The notes under the pieces: model-generated
Told to the model about the DNA's origin: nothing
Database searches by the model: none
Seen by the model: only the letters and a program-made list of their open reading frames with translations
Shown: positions 10,441-21,722 of the stretch, piece after piece
How the letters are laid out: each line of letters starts with the position of its first letter
Numbering within the stretch: position 1 is the first letter of the stretch
Source of the DNA: Erodium maritimum
Taxonomy: Eukaryota > Streptophyta > Magnoliopsida > Geraniales > Geraniaceae
Assembly (NCBI GenBank): GCA_963921825.1
Contig: OY997590.1
Location: 53,992,012 to 54,056,011 of the forward strand
Length of the DNA: 64,000 bases
Direction of reading: 5' to 3'
Translations under genes and position numbers: made by a program

Positions 10441-11428
10441 TCGTGTGAGTGGGGGAGGTTACTGAGCAGCTGGTATGCGATCATTTGTGATCTTGTTTGG
10501 TGTGCGATCCTTTGTGATCTTGGGTGTTGCGTGGTGGTCTCTTGAGTCTTTGGAGGAGGTCGTCAATCGTTGTGTCGGGTCTACTTTACGTGTCAAGTGT
10601 CGAGTCATTCGAGGAAGGACACCGTGGGTGTGTGTCAGTCGGAGTACTTGAGTTGGGGACAGTGATCCCCGATGTCGAGTTTGTTGTTGCTGTTACCGGC
10701 ATTGTCTGCTAATTATGTCGTAGTCAGTCTGTTATCTGTGGTGGTGAGCGAACGCTCACCCCTAGCTGCTTTTCCTACAGGTACCGGTCGCAGGTTGGAC
10801 TAGGTGAGCTTCTGAAGCTTGAAGAGCTAGGAGCGGGATTCTGGGTTTTACTTTTGAGTCTAGTGACGGATACCTTGTTTTGTCCACTTGTTGGGACTGA
10901 TTTTGAGTTGTAAATATTATTTTGTTGAAAAATGGTGATTTTAAATTGTTTATTCAAAACAGGTTTCAAACGGTTTTATTATTTTAAATGTTCGCGTCCC
11001 TAGTTCGGTTTTACTGAAATTGGGGCGTGACAGACCCTGTCGATTCTAACCTTTCCGTCATCCCTGTCATTATCCTTTTATCTCCGATATCCTGATTGAG
11101 ATAATGCATAGAGCCGTCATCCTTATTATTCTCAATCATCGTTCCTTGATATGTGAGATGACTGAAGATATGATACCCAGTATCATGTGCATGGCCATGC
11201 TATTCTTTCAGTCACTCTCGATCAAGCGGCCGAGAACCGATATCTTTCCCATACCTCAGTATGAGGGATAAATCCCTTAGCCGCCTTTCGTGTCACTCAT
11301 GTAGCCCGTCCCCAAGCCAATCCTGGCCGTTATGGAAGCCCTATTACGGACAATGTTAGGCTCAGGTCAAACTCAGTTGTTGACTACATAGCGATCACAA
11401 AGACTCCTTGGTCTAAGGACACATGACA

Positions 11429-14026
11429 TGTCACGCCCCAAATCCGGTTATCGCCCGGACTCGAGGCATGACGGGTAAGAGAAGACAATAAAGCAAAGAA
11501 ACAATATTAAATCTCGAAAATCTCCAGTGAGTACCTCAATCCATAATTTCAAATACAGTATAAGTAACCCTTAGGGGTGTAGTAATAAGTTTTTACAAAA
11601 CTGTTTTTTTAAATAAAGGGAATAAAAAAGAAGTCTCTATGAACCCACACCGAGAAGCGCCCAAGCTTCTACTCCTCAATCAAGCCTGTAGACACAACAT
11701 CAAAACAAAGGGGTGAGCTCACGCTCAGTAGGGAAAACGCATAACAAGGTAGACCTTCACTCGAACAAGATCAACAATAAAGTTAACAGAATATAACTTA
11801 ACAAAACAAGGGTAATAATTAAACCAATCAATGCCGTGGCACATGAAGTCACCACCCTCCGATCCACATGATGTGTCCTCTCGGATTCTCCCTCAAATCC
11901 AGAGGAGACGCATAACATTGAGGCGACCGGAAACAACCCTTCGGGGCGCTTATCATCGGGATTCTCAGAAACGTCTCCAAAGGATTTTATGTCATTGGGA
12001 ACCCAGGGCCATACTCCCGTAGGAGCGCACACGTGGGCAATTTAATAAATAACCAATATAACAACCTACGTCGGACTCCTCAGCGGTGTAGGTACCATAC
12101 CGTAACAATCAGAATCAGATAACAACTCAGGAACACACTCAACCGAAACACGGTGCAATCCAATCCCAACTACCACCAATCCAATAACACACATAGCTCA
12201 CAAATCATCGATTCACCATAGCACACCGCACACAAATCACCAAATCAGATCACACCAATCACCCAATTACTACTTACCGTTCACTTACCAGTTTCGAACC
12301 ACCGGTGCATCGATCACCTGATTGTACCGCTCGGTACAACCAGTCATACTCGATACCCCCAAAAAAACCAATCAAGTAAATCAAGTAATCAATCGAACAC
12401 AATCAACGAGCAAATGCGAGTATGATCATAAAGCCTTCAAAATAGTATTCAAGCATGCAATTCCACTAGATTCATTAGGCTCTTTAGCCTATCTACTAGA
12501 CAATCAACAATCAAGCATGTGATCCTAACACACAACTAATCCGAGGGCTTTGCCAAGGCTCCTCTACCAGACAATCATATCCCAAGTATTGAAAGCGAAC
12601 TATACTAGTAATTGGCATCCTAATCGGTCACCACTACACTCCGGTTATTAGCAATTGAAAGATGATTAAGCTAGTTATTCGCATCCTATATGCATATCTA
12701 GGACCTTTTCCAATTTTATTAACCTAGCATGCATACTAAGCATCGTAAACGAGAGGTTAAGGCTTTCCCTACCTCAAGGTCCTCCTCTTCAATGCTTTGG
12801 TGAAGTCCGGTGATCACCTCTTCGCTCTTCCCTCGTGTCTCGGCGTGATCCTTGCTCCTCTAGCTCGATCCCCGAAGTCTTGGACACAAAGAAACACTAA
12901 TTAGGCTCCACTTAAACAGCAAGGAAGGCCCCCAAACCCTTCCAAGGTTCAGCTCAAAACCAAGATGTAAAACCTTCGAAGAACTCCCAAGAGAACCTCA
13001 CCCTGGTGGGTTACGGACCTGGTCACGGATCCGTGACGTTAACCCTCACGGTTATCGTCACGGAGCCATGACGAGTGCCGTCATGGTCTCCCTCACGGAG
13101 CCGTGACGTCGCCCGTCACGGGATCCGTCACGGATCTGTGACGCACCAGGACAGATTCGCCCTTCTTCAACCTCCAGCTCCAAAACTCCGAAAAACTACC
13201 ATCAACCCAGAAAAATATCCTTTCCAACCCCCAAAACAGTCCAAATCCTCCAATACTCTTCTACCCATGGTAGGAATCAACCCACAAACAAGTTTTCCAA
13301 GGATTCATCAAATCAAACCCACTTCAAAATCTCCAACAACTAGTGATTTCTCACCAAAATCCAACAAGGTTCATCATCAACACCATCTCCTATCATTTCT
13401 ACTCAACCCAACATCATCTAGCCAATTTTCACCCATAACCCAAGGAAATAGATGAAGAGGAAAGATGAGTAGAGAGTTCCATTACCTCTAGGATGTGGAG
13501 ATGAAGAGGATGCTAGTGTTTTTGAGGGTGGGAGGCTAGAAGATGACTCCACAAGGCTCCTTCTTCTTTGATTCTCCTTCAAGCTTCCATGGGAGCTCTT
13601 CTCCCTTTCTTCCTCTCCAAATTTCGGCTACAACAATGCAAAATAGGAAATGATTTTGCTTCTCTAACACATATAATACCTAAATGTTGCAATGACTTAA
13701 AGGCCCTTGAGCTAGAAACCCATGTAGGAGCTTTTGGGAGGGTAAAAGGGACAATGACTATCCCTTTTTCTCTCATTCAACCAAAATAGGACAAGTGTCC
13801 CTCTAGCTCATTTAATTTCCCAATTTAAATTCCAGCACTTTTAAAATTGAAGCTTTAGTCGATATAAAGTCTCGTTTTGACCAAAATTGACTTTATGCAA
13901 TATTATACTCAAACGAAAGGGTTTTCTTCCCTGAAGCCAACCGTGATAATGGCTACTTCGTTTGAGTTCCGGAGAAGTCCCGAGTGACTTCCGGAGTTAC
14001 CGGTTCGACCGGAAGCGGGTCTTACA
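11429..14026 (-). mobile_element. Long solo LTR 2, Ty3/gypsy-like (2.6 kb)
   Basis: It reads TGTCACGCCCCAAATCC at 11429 and ends GGGTCTTACA at 14026, so the element lies on the minus strand. A perfect 5-bp target duplication TGACA (11424-11428, 14027-14031) sits in the Copia-like LTR. No internal domain remains. A GGGGTGAGCTCACGCTCAG motif at about 11711 is the counterpart of the palindrome in LTR 1, again about 285 bp from the element's 3' end. A cluster of short CACGG/CCGTG inverted repeats lies at about 13005-13145. Confidence 0.85.
13005..13145. repeat. Cluster of short CCGTGACG/CGTCACGG inverted repeats
   Basis: Repeated and mutually inverted GTCACGGATCCGTGACG-like words fill about 140 bp of LTR 2. 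A comparable CGGCACGG/CCGTGCC cluster is present at about 35835-35945 in the LTR at the duplication junction. Strong local hairpins are expected; no function is evident. Confidence 0.7.
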
Positions 14027-14402
14027 TGACAAGCTACTACACTGAATATGTTCATGACTTAATCTATGGCACATATTCAGGGCGGGTCGTCCAATATCAT
14101 GTCCCACATGATATCTATGATCAGACTCCGGAATCCCATTCCAATGACTAATAGAACGTAAGCCATAAAGAGCCATCTTTCATACTAGTCGCTTCTAGTG
14201 AAGCTTTGTTGACTAGGGACCCATCTAGTGTGATCTATCTCGATCTATGGTTCTATTCGCATGGTGGGCATAGATCAGAGTACACGCCGATATATTACTC
14301 CAACACATAAGTAATATAAAGCCGCTTTAATTTTATTGCTAACGATGATACATGCATTTGGACATTTAGGATTAAACTACGGGCACTAAGTCTAACAAAA
14401 GG

Positions 14403-15513
14403 GCCTACACAAGGTTAGATGGGAAAATGTGTGTAAGCCAAAGAGTGCAGGTGGTATGGGAATTTTTAGGTTGGAAACCATGAACAAAACTTTATTGGCC
14501 AAGTGGTGGTGGAGGTTTGCTCTTGAAGAGGATTCTCTATGGAAAAAATTGCTTTGCTCTAAATATGGTTGGGATTCCTCAGCTTGGGACCTCTCTAAAT
14601 TCCTATTAGGGACAGATCAGAGCTTCTTGAGACATGTTGGTCACTACTAGACTGTCCTAGATTTGCTGCTGCTTTTGGGGCAGTGGGGCTTCAATGGTCT
14701 GTGAACTCTGGAAGATCAATCCTTTTCTGGGAAGATTCTTGGATCACACATGTTCCACTCAAGTTGCTGTTTCAAAGACTATTTCATCTTAGTCATCAAA
14801 AGAAGGCTTTGGTTGTACAGGTTTGTTTAGAGGGTGATTGGGTTTTAATCTTCAGAAGGGAGCTGAGGGGGTGGGAAGAAGACATCTTTGAAATTTTAAG
14901 TGTCAAACTCAATGCTCTTTCACCATTAAACAATGAAGCTGATAAGGTTGTGTGGATAATTGATCAAAAGGGTTTCTCGGTACAGAGAATGTACAAATAT
15001 CTTGAAAACATTTCTGAAGAAGATCTCATTTGGCCTGCCCTCCTTTAGGAGCCCAAATTACCCCCCAAAGTTGCTGCTTTTATATGGTTGTCATGTCTAC
15101 AAGTTGTACCTACTAAATGTTTCTTACTCACCAGAGGTATCTACTCCATAAACATTTGGTGCCCCTTCTGCAATGAAGAGCCAGAGGAGATGGATCACCT
15201 CTTCTTGGGATGCTCTTTCTCTTGGTTGGTCTGGTCATTGGTTTTGGATTGGTGGCAAATTAAAACAGCATGTCCTGAGGAAATTAAAAATTGGTTAATC
15301 TCTTGGAAGGCACTAGGATCTTTCTCATCTAAATCTCCTTGGAAATTTGTGGTATCATTTACAATTTGGAGGCTTTGGTTATGTAGAAACAATATGGTGT
15401 TTAATCTTGTTACACAAAGTCCTGAAGAGGTGTTACAACAGGTTCAAAATGATGTGTATCAACTGGTTTGGGCCAATTCACAGAGGAGAGCTTTTTTCTC
15501 ATTCTTGGACTGA
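14403..15513 (+). pseudogene. LINE-A ORF2 C-terminus with zinc-binding domain, broken
   Basis: This continues the LINE-A reverse transcriptase after the LTR insertion. The text LHKVRWENVCKPKSAGG (from 14404) is the conserved segment following the RT thumb in plant L1 proteins. FLRHVG and SGRSILFWEDSWI (14720) lead to the zinc-binding motif WCPFC, then EEMDHLFLGC at about 15160-15225, typical of the reverse-transcriptase zinc-binding domain. Stops or shifts divide it into pieces at 14429-14650, 14683-15048 and 15088-15513. It also does not share frame with the upstream 817-codon part. Confidence 0.85.
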
Positions 15514-16550
15514 ATCAACAATCCAAGATCTTGTATCACAAAGAAAATTTGTAGAAAGTAATTGTGCTGGGATAAGCCCACTGTTTTTAGCCTTGGAAGT
15601 AACTCAGTTATGTGAATTCTTATGGTTTTGGTGGAACTTGGCTTTGAACATGGGGATGGGGAAGGGTTTGGGTGGGGGCTGGTGGTGAGTTTAGAAATGG
15701 TAAGGATAGGTGAGTGTTCCTTGGGGTTTTGAGTGTTTTTTCTGGTGTGTGGGTTCTAGGACTTTTGTTTTGTCCTCTCCTCCTTTCTCCTTTTCATTTC
15801 TTGAGTGGGGATTTAGTTCTAGGAGAGTGTTTTTGTTTTTCTTATCTGGTGACTTTCTATCAGGTTTTAGTTTTAAACCTATAGACTATAGTGCCTTTGG
15901 TTTTTGGGTACACTTGTGCTACTGCTGTTTTGTTCCACAGATCAGAGACTTTCAAAAAGGCCACAGATTGTTCTCCATGCTATTGCTGTACCTCAAGTTA
16001 TGGGTGGAAAAGGTATGGCTGCAAAAGTAATGCAACAGATCATGTTCCAAACAAAGATCACCAGTTTGGTTGAATAAGAGGAACAAGAAGTTATACCAGC
16101 ATGCAACAATTTTGTTTTTGGGCCTGTTACTGCAGGGCCTGTTACTGCAGATTGTTGGTGGGTTGAAAGTGTTGAGGATCATTAGGTTTCACCACAAGGG
16201 GTCACAACTTTTCTGGGTAATTGATTTAGTCTCTTTGGGTTAGATGCTAAGGTTAATTACCTCCTGAGGTTTAGGAGGTTCTAAGACAATTTGGGGTTAG
16301 TTTTCGGGTGCAAAATCCTTTGTAATGTGGGGTTTTTTTGACTTGTTTCTGAAGGCTTGGTGAAACTTGAGGAACAAGAAAAGGGTAGTTAGGAAGTTTC
16401 AAAAGGTAGTTAGAAACTTGAAGAACAAGTAACCGGTTGTGCTTTGTCTTTAAGAATTGGGTTGTAATGACTTTGGAAGGTTCATCCCTTATCCTTGGTT
16501 TTCATTTCGAAAACGAGGTTTTAATAAACAAAGAATTGCTGATAAAAAAA
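15514..16550 (+). other. LINE-A 3' UTR and A tail
   Basis: About one kilobase of T/G-rich non-coding sequence ends with AATTGCTGATAAAAAAA. A 16-bp word, GGGCCTGTTACTGCAG, occurs twice in tandem near 16120-16150. The 3' end resembles that of the truncated LINE at 21723-22484 (GGTTC..CCCTT..ATC, TTTCGAA, TTGCTGATAAA), which suggests one LINE family shares this 3' terminus. Confidence 0.8.
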
Positions 16551-18456
16551 ATGTAAATGTTGAGAAATTATCAAGAATGGTAATATAACAACCGAATATT
16601 GGTTGTATCTGCGTTTCGAATTTTTAGGCTAATATGACGGTTTCCTATCATTATTATTTTATCATTTATACATGTTCTTGTACGTAAATATGATTATTAT
16701 GAACTCCAATAATGATGTCTTAAAAAGTTTATTCTCTAGTCTAATTACATATAAATACCATTAACAATGCTAATTAAGATATTTGAATCAACAAGAATGT
16801 ATACTACGTCCTTAACCCAAGCCCTAATAGAGCTCTTACGGTAGTCGCGAGGGTTTGACTATTGGGTGATTGATCATCTGCCTTTTTGGACACCAAGGTC
16901 CATATATATGTTTTATGGTGCATTTTCTGCTTTGTGGTTTTGGGCAAGAACGGCTTGGCGACGAGACCAGATCGTTTCTTGATCCATATACCTTGCAGGA
17001 ATGGGATGATCAAGGAACAGGTACAGAGAGTGGAGGAGATCAGATGTCCGATGAGTGGGTGAGATCTTGACCCTACACTCGAGAGAGTGGCCACCGACGG
17101 AACAATAAAATGGCATCCCCAAGGTGCTCGCCCTAACCTGTTAGGGCTTATAGCGAAAAACCTCAAGCAACGATGACGGTTGTAGGTGGCGTGATTGGTG
17201 GTTCATCCACTAGCGGGACAAGAGCTTCTACCCGCTCTATCCCAGGCATGCGTCCGATTGGACTTGTGAGGGTGACAAAGTTGGGGATGGATTATGCGAC
17301 ACGGGTTCTACCCGCTCTAGGGTTCTTGCCACTATCCACGATCATCTAACCTTTGGATCGTCTCAAAGCTAAAGGAATCGAGCTCACATCGACGTTCTTT
17401 ACGGTGAGCACCTAATCGATCTTCGTTTTGTTAAGTTCAAAAATTAGGTTTTGGTTTAAAACTAGTAGTTTAGGGTAGTATTGAGGATTGGGGGTCGTTG
17501 GAGACGTTTTGGAGCAAGATTGAACGTTTTCCGGTGACCGGGAGCTCGGGGGGAGCTCCGGCCACCGGATATGGCGACTGGCCGGAGCTAGGGCCGGCCA
17601 CCACCATGGTGAGCCGGGCCCAATTTAGCCCTAGCCACCCACGGACAAGGTTGGCCGGGTGGGGCCCATGTGCTCCGGTGCTCGGGTTTCGTGTTCGGGT
17701 GGTTTAGGACGTTCCCCGAGTCATTAATCTACACCGGATCGAAATTTGGAATTAAATTGTAAAAGTTGTAATTGACGGGTTTAGAAACTTGAAACGCTAA
17801 TTAAATTACTCGGAAGTCGGAATTGGATTTCGTCGAGTGCATAGGAACCCTTGAATTATTCTAAGACCGCAGAAACGAAAACGGGAATTTTCGGAGCCCC
17901 GGAAGGGCATTTCCAAAACCCGGGCAGATTCGCCATGTCGGGCGAATCGGGCTTTTCCGGGTCCATTATGGACAATGTCGAGTAATTGGGAAGTTTGGGA
18001 GTGATCGACATTGTCGGGGTTACTTTTGGGCGTCAAGTTTATTAAATTCCAATTTATGTCTGCGTACTTAAAAGTATTTAAATTGTGTTCTTATTAGATC
18101 GTGCCGCAGACAGAGGAAAGGGAAAGCTAGGCGAGTGATCGAGATCACGCCGGAGCTTGTTAGTGCGCTTTTGGAGAAAGCATACGAGGTAGGGAAAAGT
18201 AGCCGGATCTCGGCCCTAATTAGGGAAAGTTAACAGTAGAATTGCATGTGACACCGGGGTGTCGTGGGTTAAGTAAGTTTATCGAATATTAGAAAGGCGG
18301 GCGACACCGGGTAGTGTCGTATGATACGGGAACGTATCGAACATTAGAAATGCATGCGACACTTAGTAGTGTCGTAGGAGCAGTGAACTTATCGGTATTA
18401 GAATTACTGGAGGCATATGACCATGCCTGGAGGTTGATTGTTTAGTCTGTGTCTCG

Positions 18457-18790
18457 GGAGGCCATGAGGGCCCGTACTTTACTGTTGTGTCTTGGGTGGC
18501 CATGAGAGCCCGTACTTTACTGTTGTGTCTTGGGTGGCCATGAGAGCCCGTACTTTACTGTTTGCGTCTTGGGTGGCCATGAGAGCCCGTACTTTAATGT
18601 TTGTGTCTTGGGTGGCCATGAGAGCCCGTGTTTTACCGTTGGTGTCTTGGGTGGCCATGAGTGCCCGTGGGGTCGTTGAACCCGTGCTTTTACCGTTGGT
18701 GTCTTGGGTGGCCATGAGGGCCCGTAGGATTGTTGAACCCGTGTTTTACTGTTGGTGTCTTGGGTGGCCATGAGTGCTTGTGGAGTGTTG
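18457..18790 (+). repeat. GGTGGCCATGAG tandem array in the 17.3-19.6 kb LTR
   Basis: Eight units with the same core as the array at 9474-10140 but about half as many repeats. The units end in CCCGTACTTTACTGTT here rather than CCCGTGTTATTATTG, showing independent spread of local variants. Confidence 0.85.
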
Positions 18791-18879
18791 GACTTGTGTT
18801 GTTGCTAGTTGTTGACCTTTGTTTGTGATTGTGATTGCCTGAGGTTGGTGACCCGACTTTGTGTCGGGGAAGTTGCGTG

Positions 18880-19060
18880 GGTGTGGCTAGCCTCCCGACA
18901 GAGATCGGGGGAAGTGGCGGGGTTGTGGGCTAGCCTCCCGATAGAGATCGGGAGAAGGTGCGCGGGTGTGGCTAGCCTTCCGACAGAGATCAGGGGAAGT
19001 GGCGAAGTTGTGGGCTAGCCTCCCGATAGAGATCGGGAGAAGTTGCGCGACTGGTCGACC
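18880..19060 (+). repeat. GCTAGCCTCCCGA...TCGGGAG hairpin repeats
   Basis: Four units of about 45 bp, each with GCTAGCCT(C/T)CCGA and GAGATC(G/A)GGRGAAG. Within each unit CTCCCGA and TCGGGAG form a short hairpin. This block replaces the AGGTTGCAAG array found at the same relative position in LTR 1. Confidence 0.75.
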
Positions 19061-19965
19061 GTCTGGCCTGACAGGGATCGGTAAAGGGCGTGAGGGGGTT
19101 ACTGAGCAGCCCGAGTGCGATCTTTTGTGATCTTGTTTGGTGTGCGATCCTTTGTGATCATGGGTGTTGCGTGGTGGTCTGTCGTGTCTTTGGAGACAAT
19201 CGTCAATCGTTGTGTCGGGTCTACATTACGGGTCCGAGTGTTGAGTCGGTTGAGGAAAGTAATTGTTTGTGTGTGTTAGTCGGGTCGTTGTTGGTGTTAC
19301 CGGCATTGTCTGCTAAGTATGCCTTAGTCAGTCTGTTATCTGTGGTGGTGAGCGAACGCTCACCCCTAGCTGTTTTTCCTACAGATACTGGTCGCGGGAT
19401 GGACTAGGTGAGCTCTCAAAGATTGAAGAGCTAGGAGCAGAGTCCGGGTTTTCCTTTTGAGTCTAGCGACGTACACTTTGCTTTTGTCCGCTTGTTGGGA
19501 CGTACTTTTGAGTTGTAAATAATTATTTTGATTAACTACTTGACGGTTTTAAAGTGATTTATTTAAAAGGCTTGAATTGTTTTAAAAGTTCGCGTGCCGG
19601 GTTCAGTTCTACTGAATTTGGGGCGTGACACCTACCTTTATCATTCCAAGGACACACGTTGACAACCCATGGGAGTATCTAGTCCGCCACAATACTTTGT
19701 CGACAATGGCTCTGCTCTACCCTAGCTTCAGTTTGGATTCACTGTATCGGTGTCGACAAACGCTACCGTAATATCCCTTTCTGAATATCTCAATGAAGCG
19801 ATTCGGTGCCTTGAACTCTTTTACTTTTTGTCGAGGTCCCTTGTTGTTAGGACCATGCTGTCAGCTGTTTTAGTTTGGTGTTTCGTAGTTTATCTGCTTG
19901 TAAACACTATTTATTTATAATATTAACAATCGTTATCTCTTTAAAAAAAACATATAAATACCATT

Positions 19966-20675
19966 CTCATTAGTATGCGAAAGCTTAACGTATAAAAAAT
20001 AATTACAGAAACACGAAAGTTACTGCAAGTACATACAGATAAAGTGTGTACAATAAAAATGACAATGCATTGCACATTGCATCGATCAATCTCTATCCGG
20101 AACTTTTGGTGGAAATATATTCTTAATAATATTCCTTTTCTTGGGTGTCATAAATTTCCCCAAAAATGTTATCTTGATCTTCCATTGATGTTCGGGACAA
20201 GGTTCGTCCGTGCATGTACAACAAAACCCTTTTGGGAAGCTCCATCTCCACTTTCAAAAGGTGATCTTGTTCACGACTCCACCATTTCATCCTCCCTTTA
20301 GCTCGACTTGAAAAGCCACCAAGTCATGCTTCCCATGCACACCATGTTTATCCTATCCATAATTTGCAACGTTAAATTTCATGTTTGGCTTCTGAAAACA
20401 ATCTGCCATGACATTTATTACGCCCATCTTTTTGGTTTGTCCGAGCTTTTTGCAAGATTCGAGGAGATTCGTGAAAGATTTTGTGGTTATTTACTTTTAT
20501 GGGTGATTGGCTCATGAATTCTTTTCAACTTGAACAAATTAATGATATCACCTTAATTATTTGCTTTTAGGATGACAAGGTCTTATATTGATTTATTTTA
20601 AAATTAAAGCTAGAATTAACCAACATATACGCCGATGTTCATATAATAAATGGACCCATGCATATCACATAAATT
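19966..20675. other. Unassigned AT-rich stretch
   Basis: About 710 bases with scattered short open frames and no recognisable domain or terminal repeats. It contains the only length difference between the duplicated copies: nine extra bases in copy 2 near 52148-52158, following CAAAACCC. Confidence 0.5.
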
Positions 20676-20690
20676 AACTAACTACAAAAG

Positions 20691-21480
20691 TATTGTTAAC
20701 AGCAAATTGTGGGCGTGAGAAAAAGCTCTTTAGCCCTAGCGTCAAGGCTATTGAATCTAAGGATTTCTCTTGAAATTTAGGGTTTTATTTGTCTCTTTTA
20801 TTGGGATCCAATCATTGATCGTCGGTTCTCGTTTGTTCCGTTCCCCAATTAGGTACGCTTTGTGGTTACTGGTTTTGTTCCTGTGTTTCTGACTGTTCTC
20901 CTCCCATGCAATTGTGTTTTCTCGGCTTGCTTCTTCCGTTTGATCCATTCGGGATATGACAATGGTACTTGATTGGAATTGCCGTGATCTTGGAACGGAC
21001 CACAATCGTCATCAACTCAAGGACCTGGTCTCACGTCTTCAGCCGGAGTAACGATTTATCCACCGAACACGCACACGAGCCGATTGAAGAAGATACCAGA
21101 GCAACCCTATTGGTGGGTTTGGGATCCGGGGGTGGGACGATAAGACGAGACTGGGGATGACCGGTGCTGGGACGTCTCGGAAAAGCCATGTGCACAACAC
21201 ACGATCTTTTTATGCTTTTTATTACTGTATTAGTTTGGATGCTTTTCCTTAGTCTGTTTCTTTGGACTTTTAATGTTCTGCACTGTTTGTTTGAAAGGCT
21301 GATAAGGGGGTCTCCTGAGTTAGTGTACACGAACCAAAATAGACTATTTATACGGGTCCATGAAAGCTGGTCGGGCTATGGTGAGGCCGAAAATATCCTG
21401 AAACCCATAACTTTTACGCCTTACATAGTATTGTTTACGTTTCACAGTAATACAAATTCCATTTTACTCGTTCCAATAAA
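20691..21480 (+). mobile_element. Internally deleted LINE derivative (790 bp)
   Basis: A perfect 15-base target duplication AACTAACTACAAAAG flanks it (20676-20690, 21481-21495), and it ends in AATAAA directly before the right copy. After a ~265-bp leader, an ATG at 20957 opens a frame reading MTMVLDWNCRDLG, the WNCRGLG-type start of a LINE ORF2 endonuclease, then DHNRHQLKDLVSRLQPE before a stop. What follows is not endonuclease sequence but a 3'-UTR-like stretch. The element thus joins a LINE's 5' end to its 3' end and was mobilised in that form or shortened later; the former is favoured by the intact target duplication. Confidence 0.72.
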
Positions 21481-21722
21481 AACTAACTACAAAAGTTGAT
21501 CATGCATGTCTGTGAGCAACGATGGATTCGATCATGTTACAAAGATGAAAAGAAGGCATATTGAGCAAAAAATGCTTGTTTTATATAGATTTAGAAAGAT
21601 TCAATCAAGTGTTTTTTTAGAACGGATTAGAGAATTTTTTAGAAGAGAATTGAGAAATTGCTATTATTATGGTCAAACTTAGGGGTGAGACAGATGAAGA
21701 TTAGTAGACGGTCAAAACATTG

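Larger units (their letters stand above)
7726..11032 (+). mobile_element. Long solo LTR 1, Ty3/gypsy-like (3.3 kb)
   Basis: It runs from TGTAATAACC to GGGGCGTGACA, with near-identical 5-bp flanks GACCT (7721-7725) and GACCC (11033-11037) in the Copia-like LTR. There is no internal domain. Its parts are a 5' section shared with the fragment at 1-479, a GC-rich stretch near 8540-8700 with repeated GGCCGG, two tandem arrays (9474-10140 and 10200-10440), and a palindromic GTGAGCGAACGCTCACCCC near 10744 about 285 bp from the 3' end. Ends of this type occur in Del/Tekay-like chromoviral LTRs; that family name is inference. Younger than its Copia-like host. Confidence 0.82.
6834..14397. mobile_element. 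Copia-like (Angela-type) solo LTR, itself split by two LTRs
   Basis: The element has TGTTGGGTCT and TCTAACA termini and a perfect 5-bp target duplication AAAGG (6829-6833 and 14398-14402) in LINE-A ORF2. Removing the two nested LTRs leaves segments 6834-7725, 11038-11428 and 14032-14397, about 1.65 kb in all. That fits one long LTR of the Angela/BARE kind, and the text near 14240 (ATTCGCATGGTGGGC, CAGAGTACACGCCG) resembles those LTRs. No gag, protease, integrase or reverse transcriptase is present, so this looks like a solo LTR left by recombination. The orientation is not certain. It is a fossil with no coding capacity. Confidence 0.8.
2265..16550 (+). mobile_element. LINE-A: full-length L1-type LINE, interrupted by nested LTRs
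   Basis: The element has 5' leader, ORF1 (RRM type), ORF2 (endonuclease, reverse transcriptase, zinc-binding C-terminus), 3' UTR and A tail (16544-16550). A 14-base direct repeat with one mismatch, ATGTAAATGTTTAG at 2251-2264 and ATGTAAATGTTGAG at 16551-16564, marks the target site and shows both ends are preserved. Without the 7.57-kb insertion at 6834-14397 it is about 6.7 kb, a normal length for plant L1. ORF1 is broken and ORF2 is divided, so it cannot mobilise itself. The tandem duplication starts inside its ORF1 at 4039, so only the first copy is complete at the 5' end. Confidence 0.9.
17322..19630 (+). mobile_element. Long LTR, related to LTR 1, incomplete at 5' side
   Basis: From CTAGGGTTCTTGCC onward this parallels LTR 1 (8322-11032), sharing its GC-rich section, the GGTGGCC array, the GTGAGCGAACGCTCACCCC palindrome near 19348, and the GGGGCGTGACA end at 19630. 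The TGTAATAACC start is not found and no matching target duplication of CCTAC (19631-19635) is seen on the left, so the copy looks incomplete. No internal domain is present. Confidence 0.75.
16763..19949 (+). mobile_element. A-tailed retro-insert of unknown origin, split by a long LTR
   Basis: A perfect 16-base repeat, ACATATAAATACCATT, lies at 16747-16762 and 19950-19965. The right copy is preceded by a run of A (19943-19950). A long target duplication plus A tail is the signature of LINE-driven insertion. Without the LTR at 17322-19630 the insert is about 880 bp (16763-17321 and 19631-19949). I recognise no LINE domain or host protein in it, so it may be a processed pseudogene, a LINE 3' fragment or a SINE-like chimera. 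Confidence 0.65.

Noticed and set aside
16804-17166. 120-codon minus-strand frame as a host gene
   Set aside because: No domain, no conserved start context, and it lies within a retro-insert. Kept only as part of the unidentified cargo.
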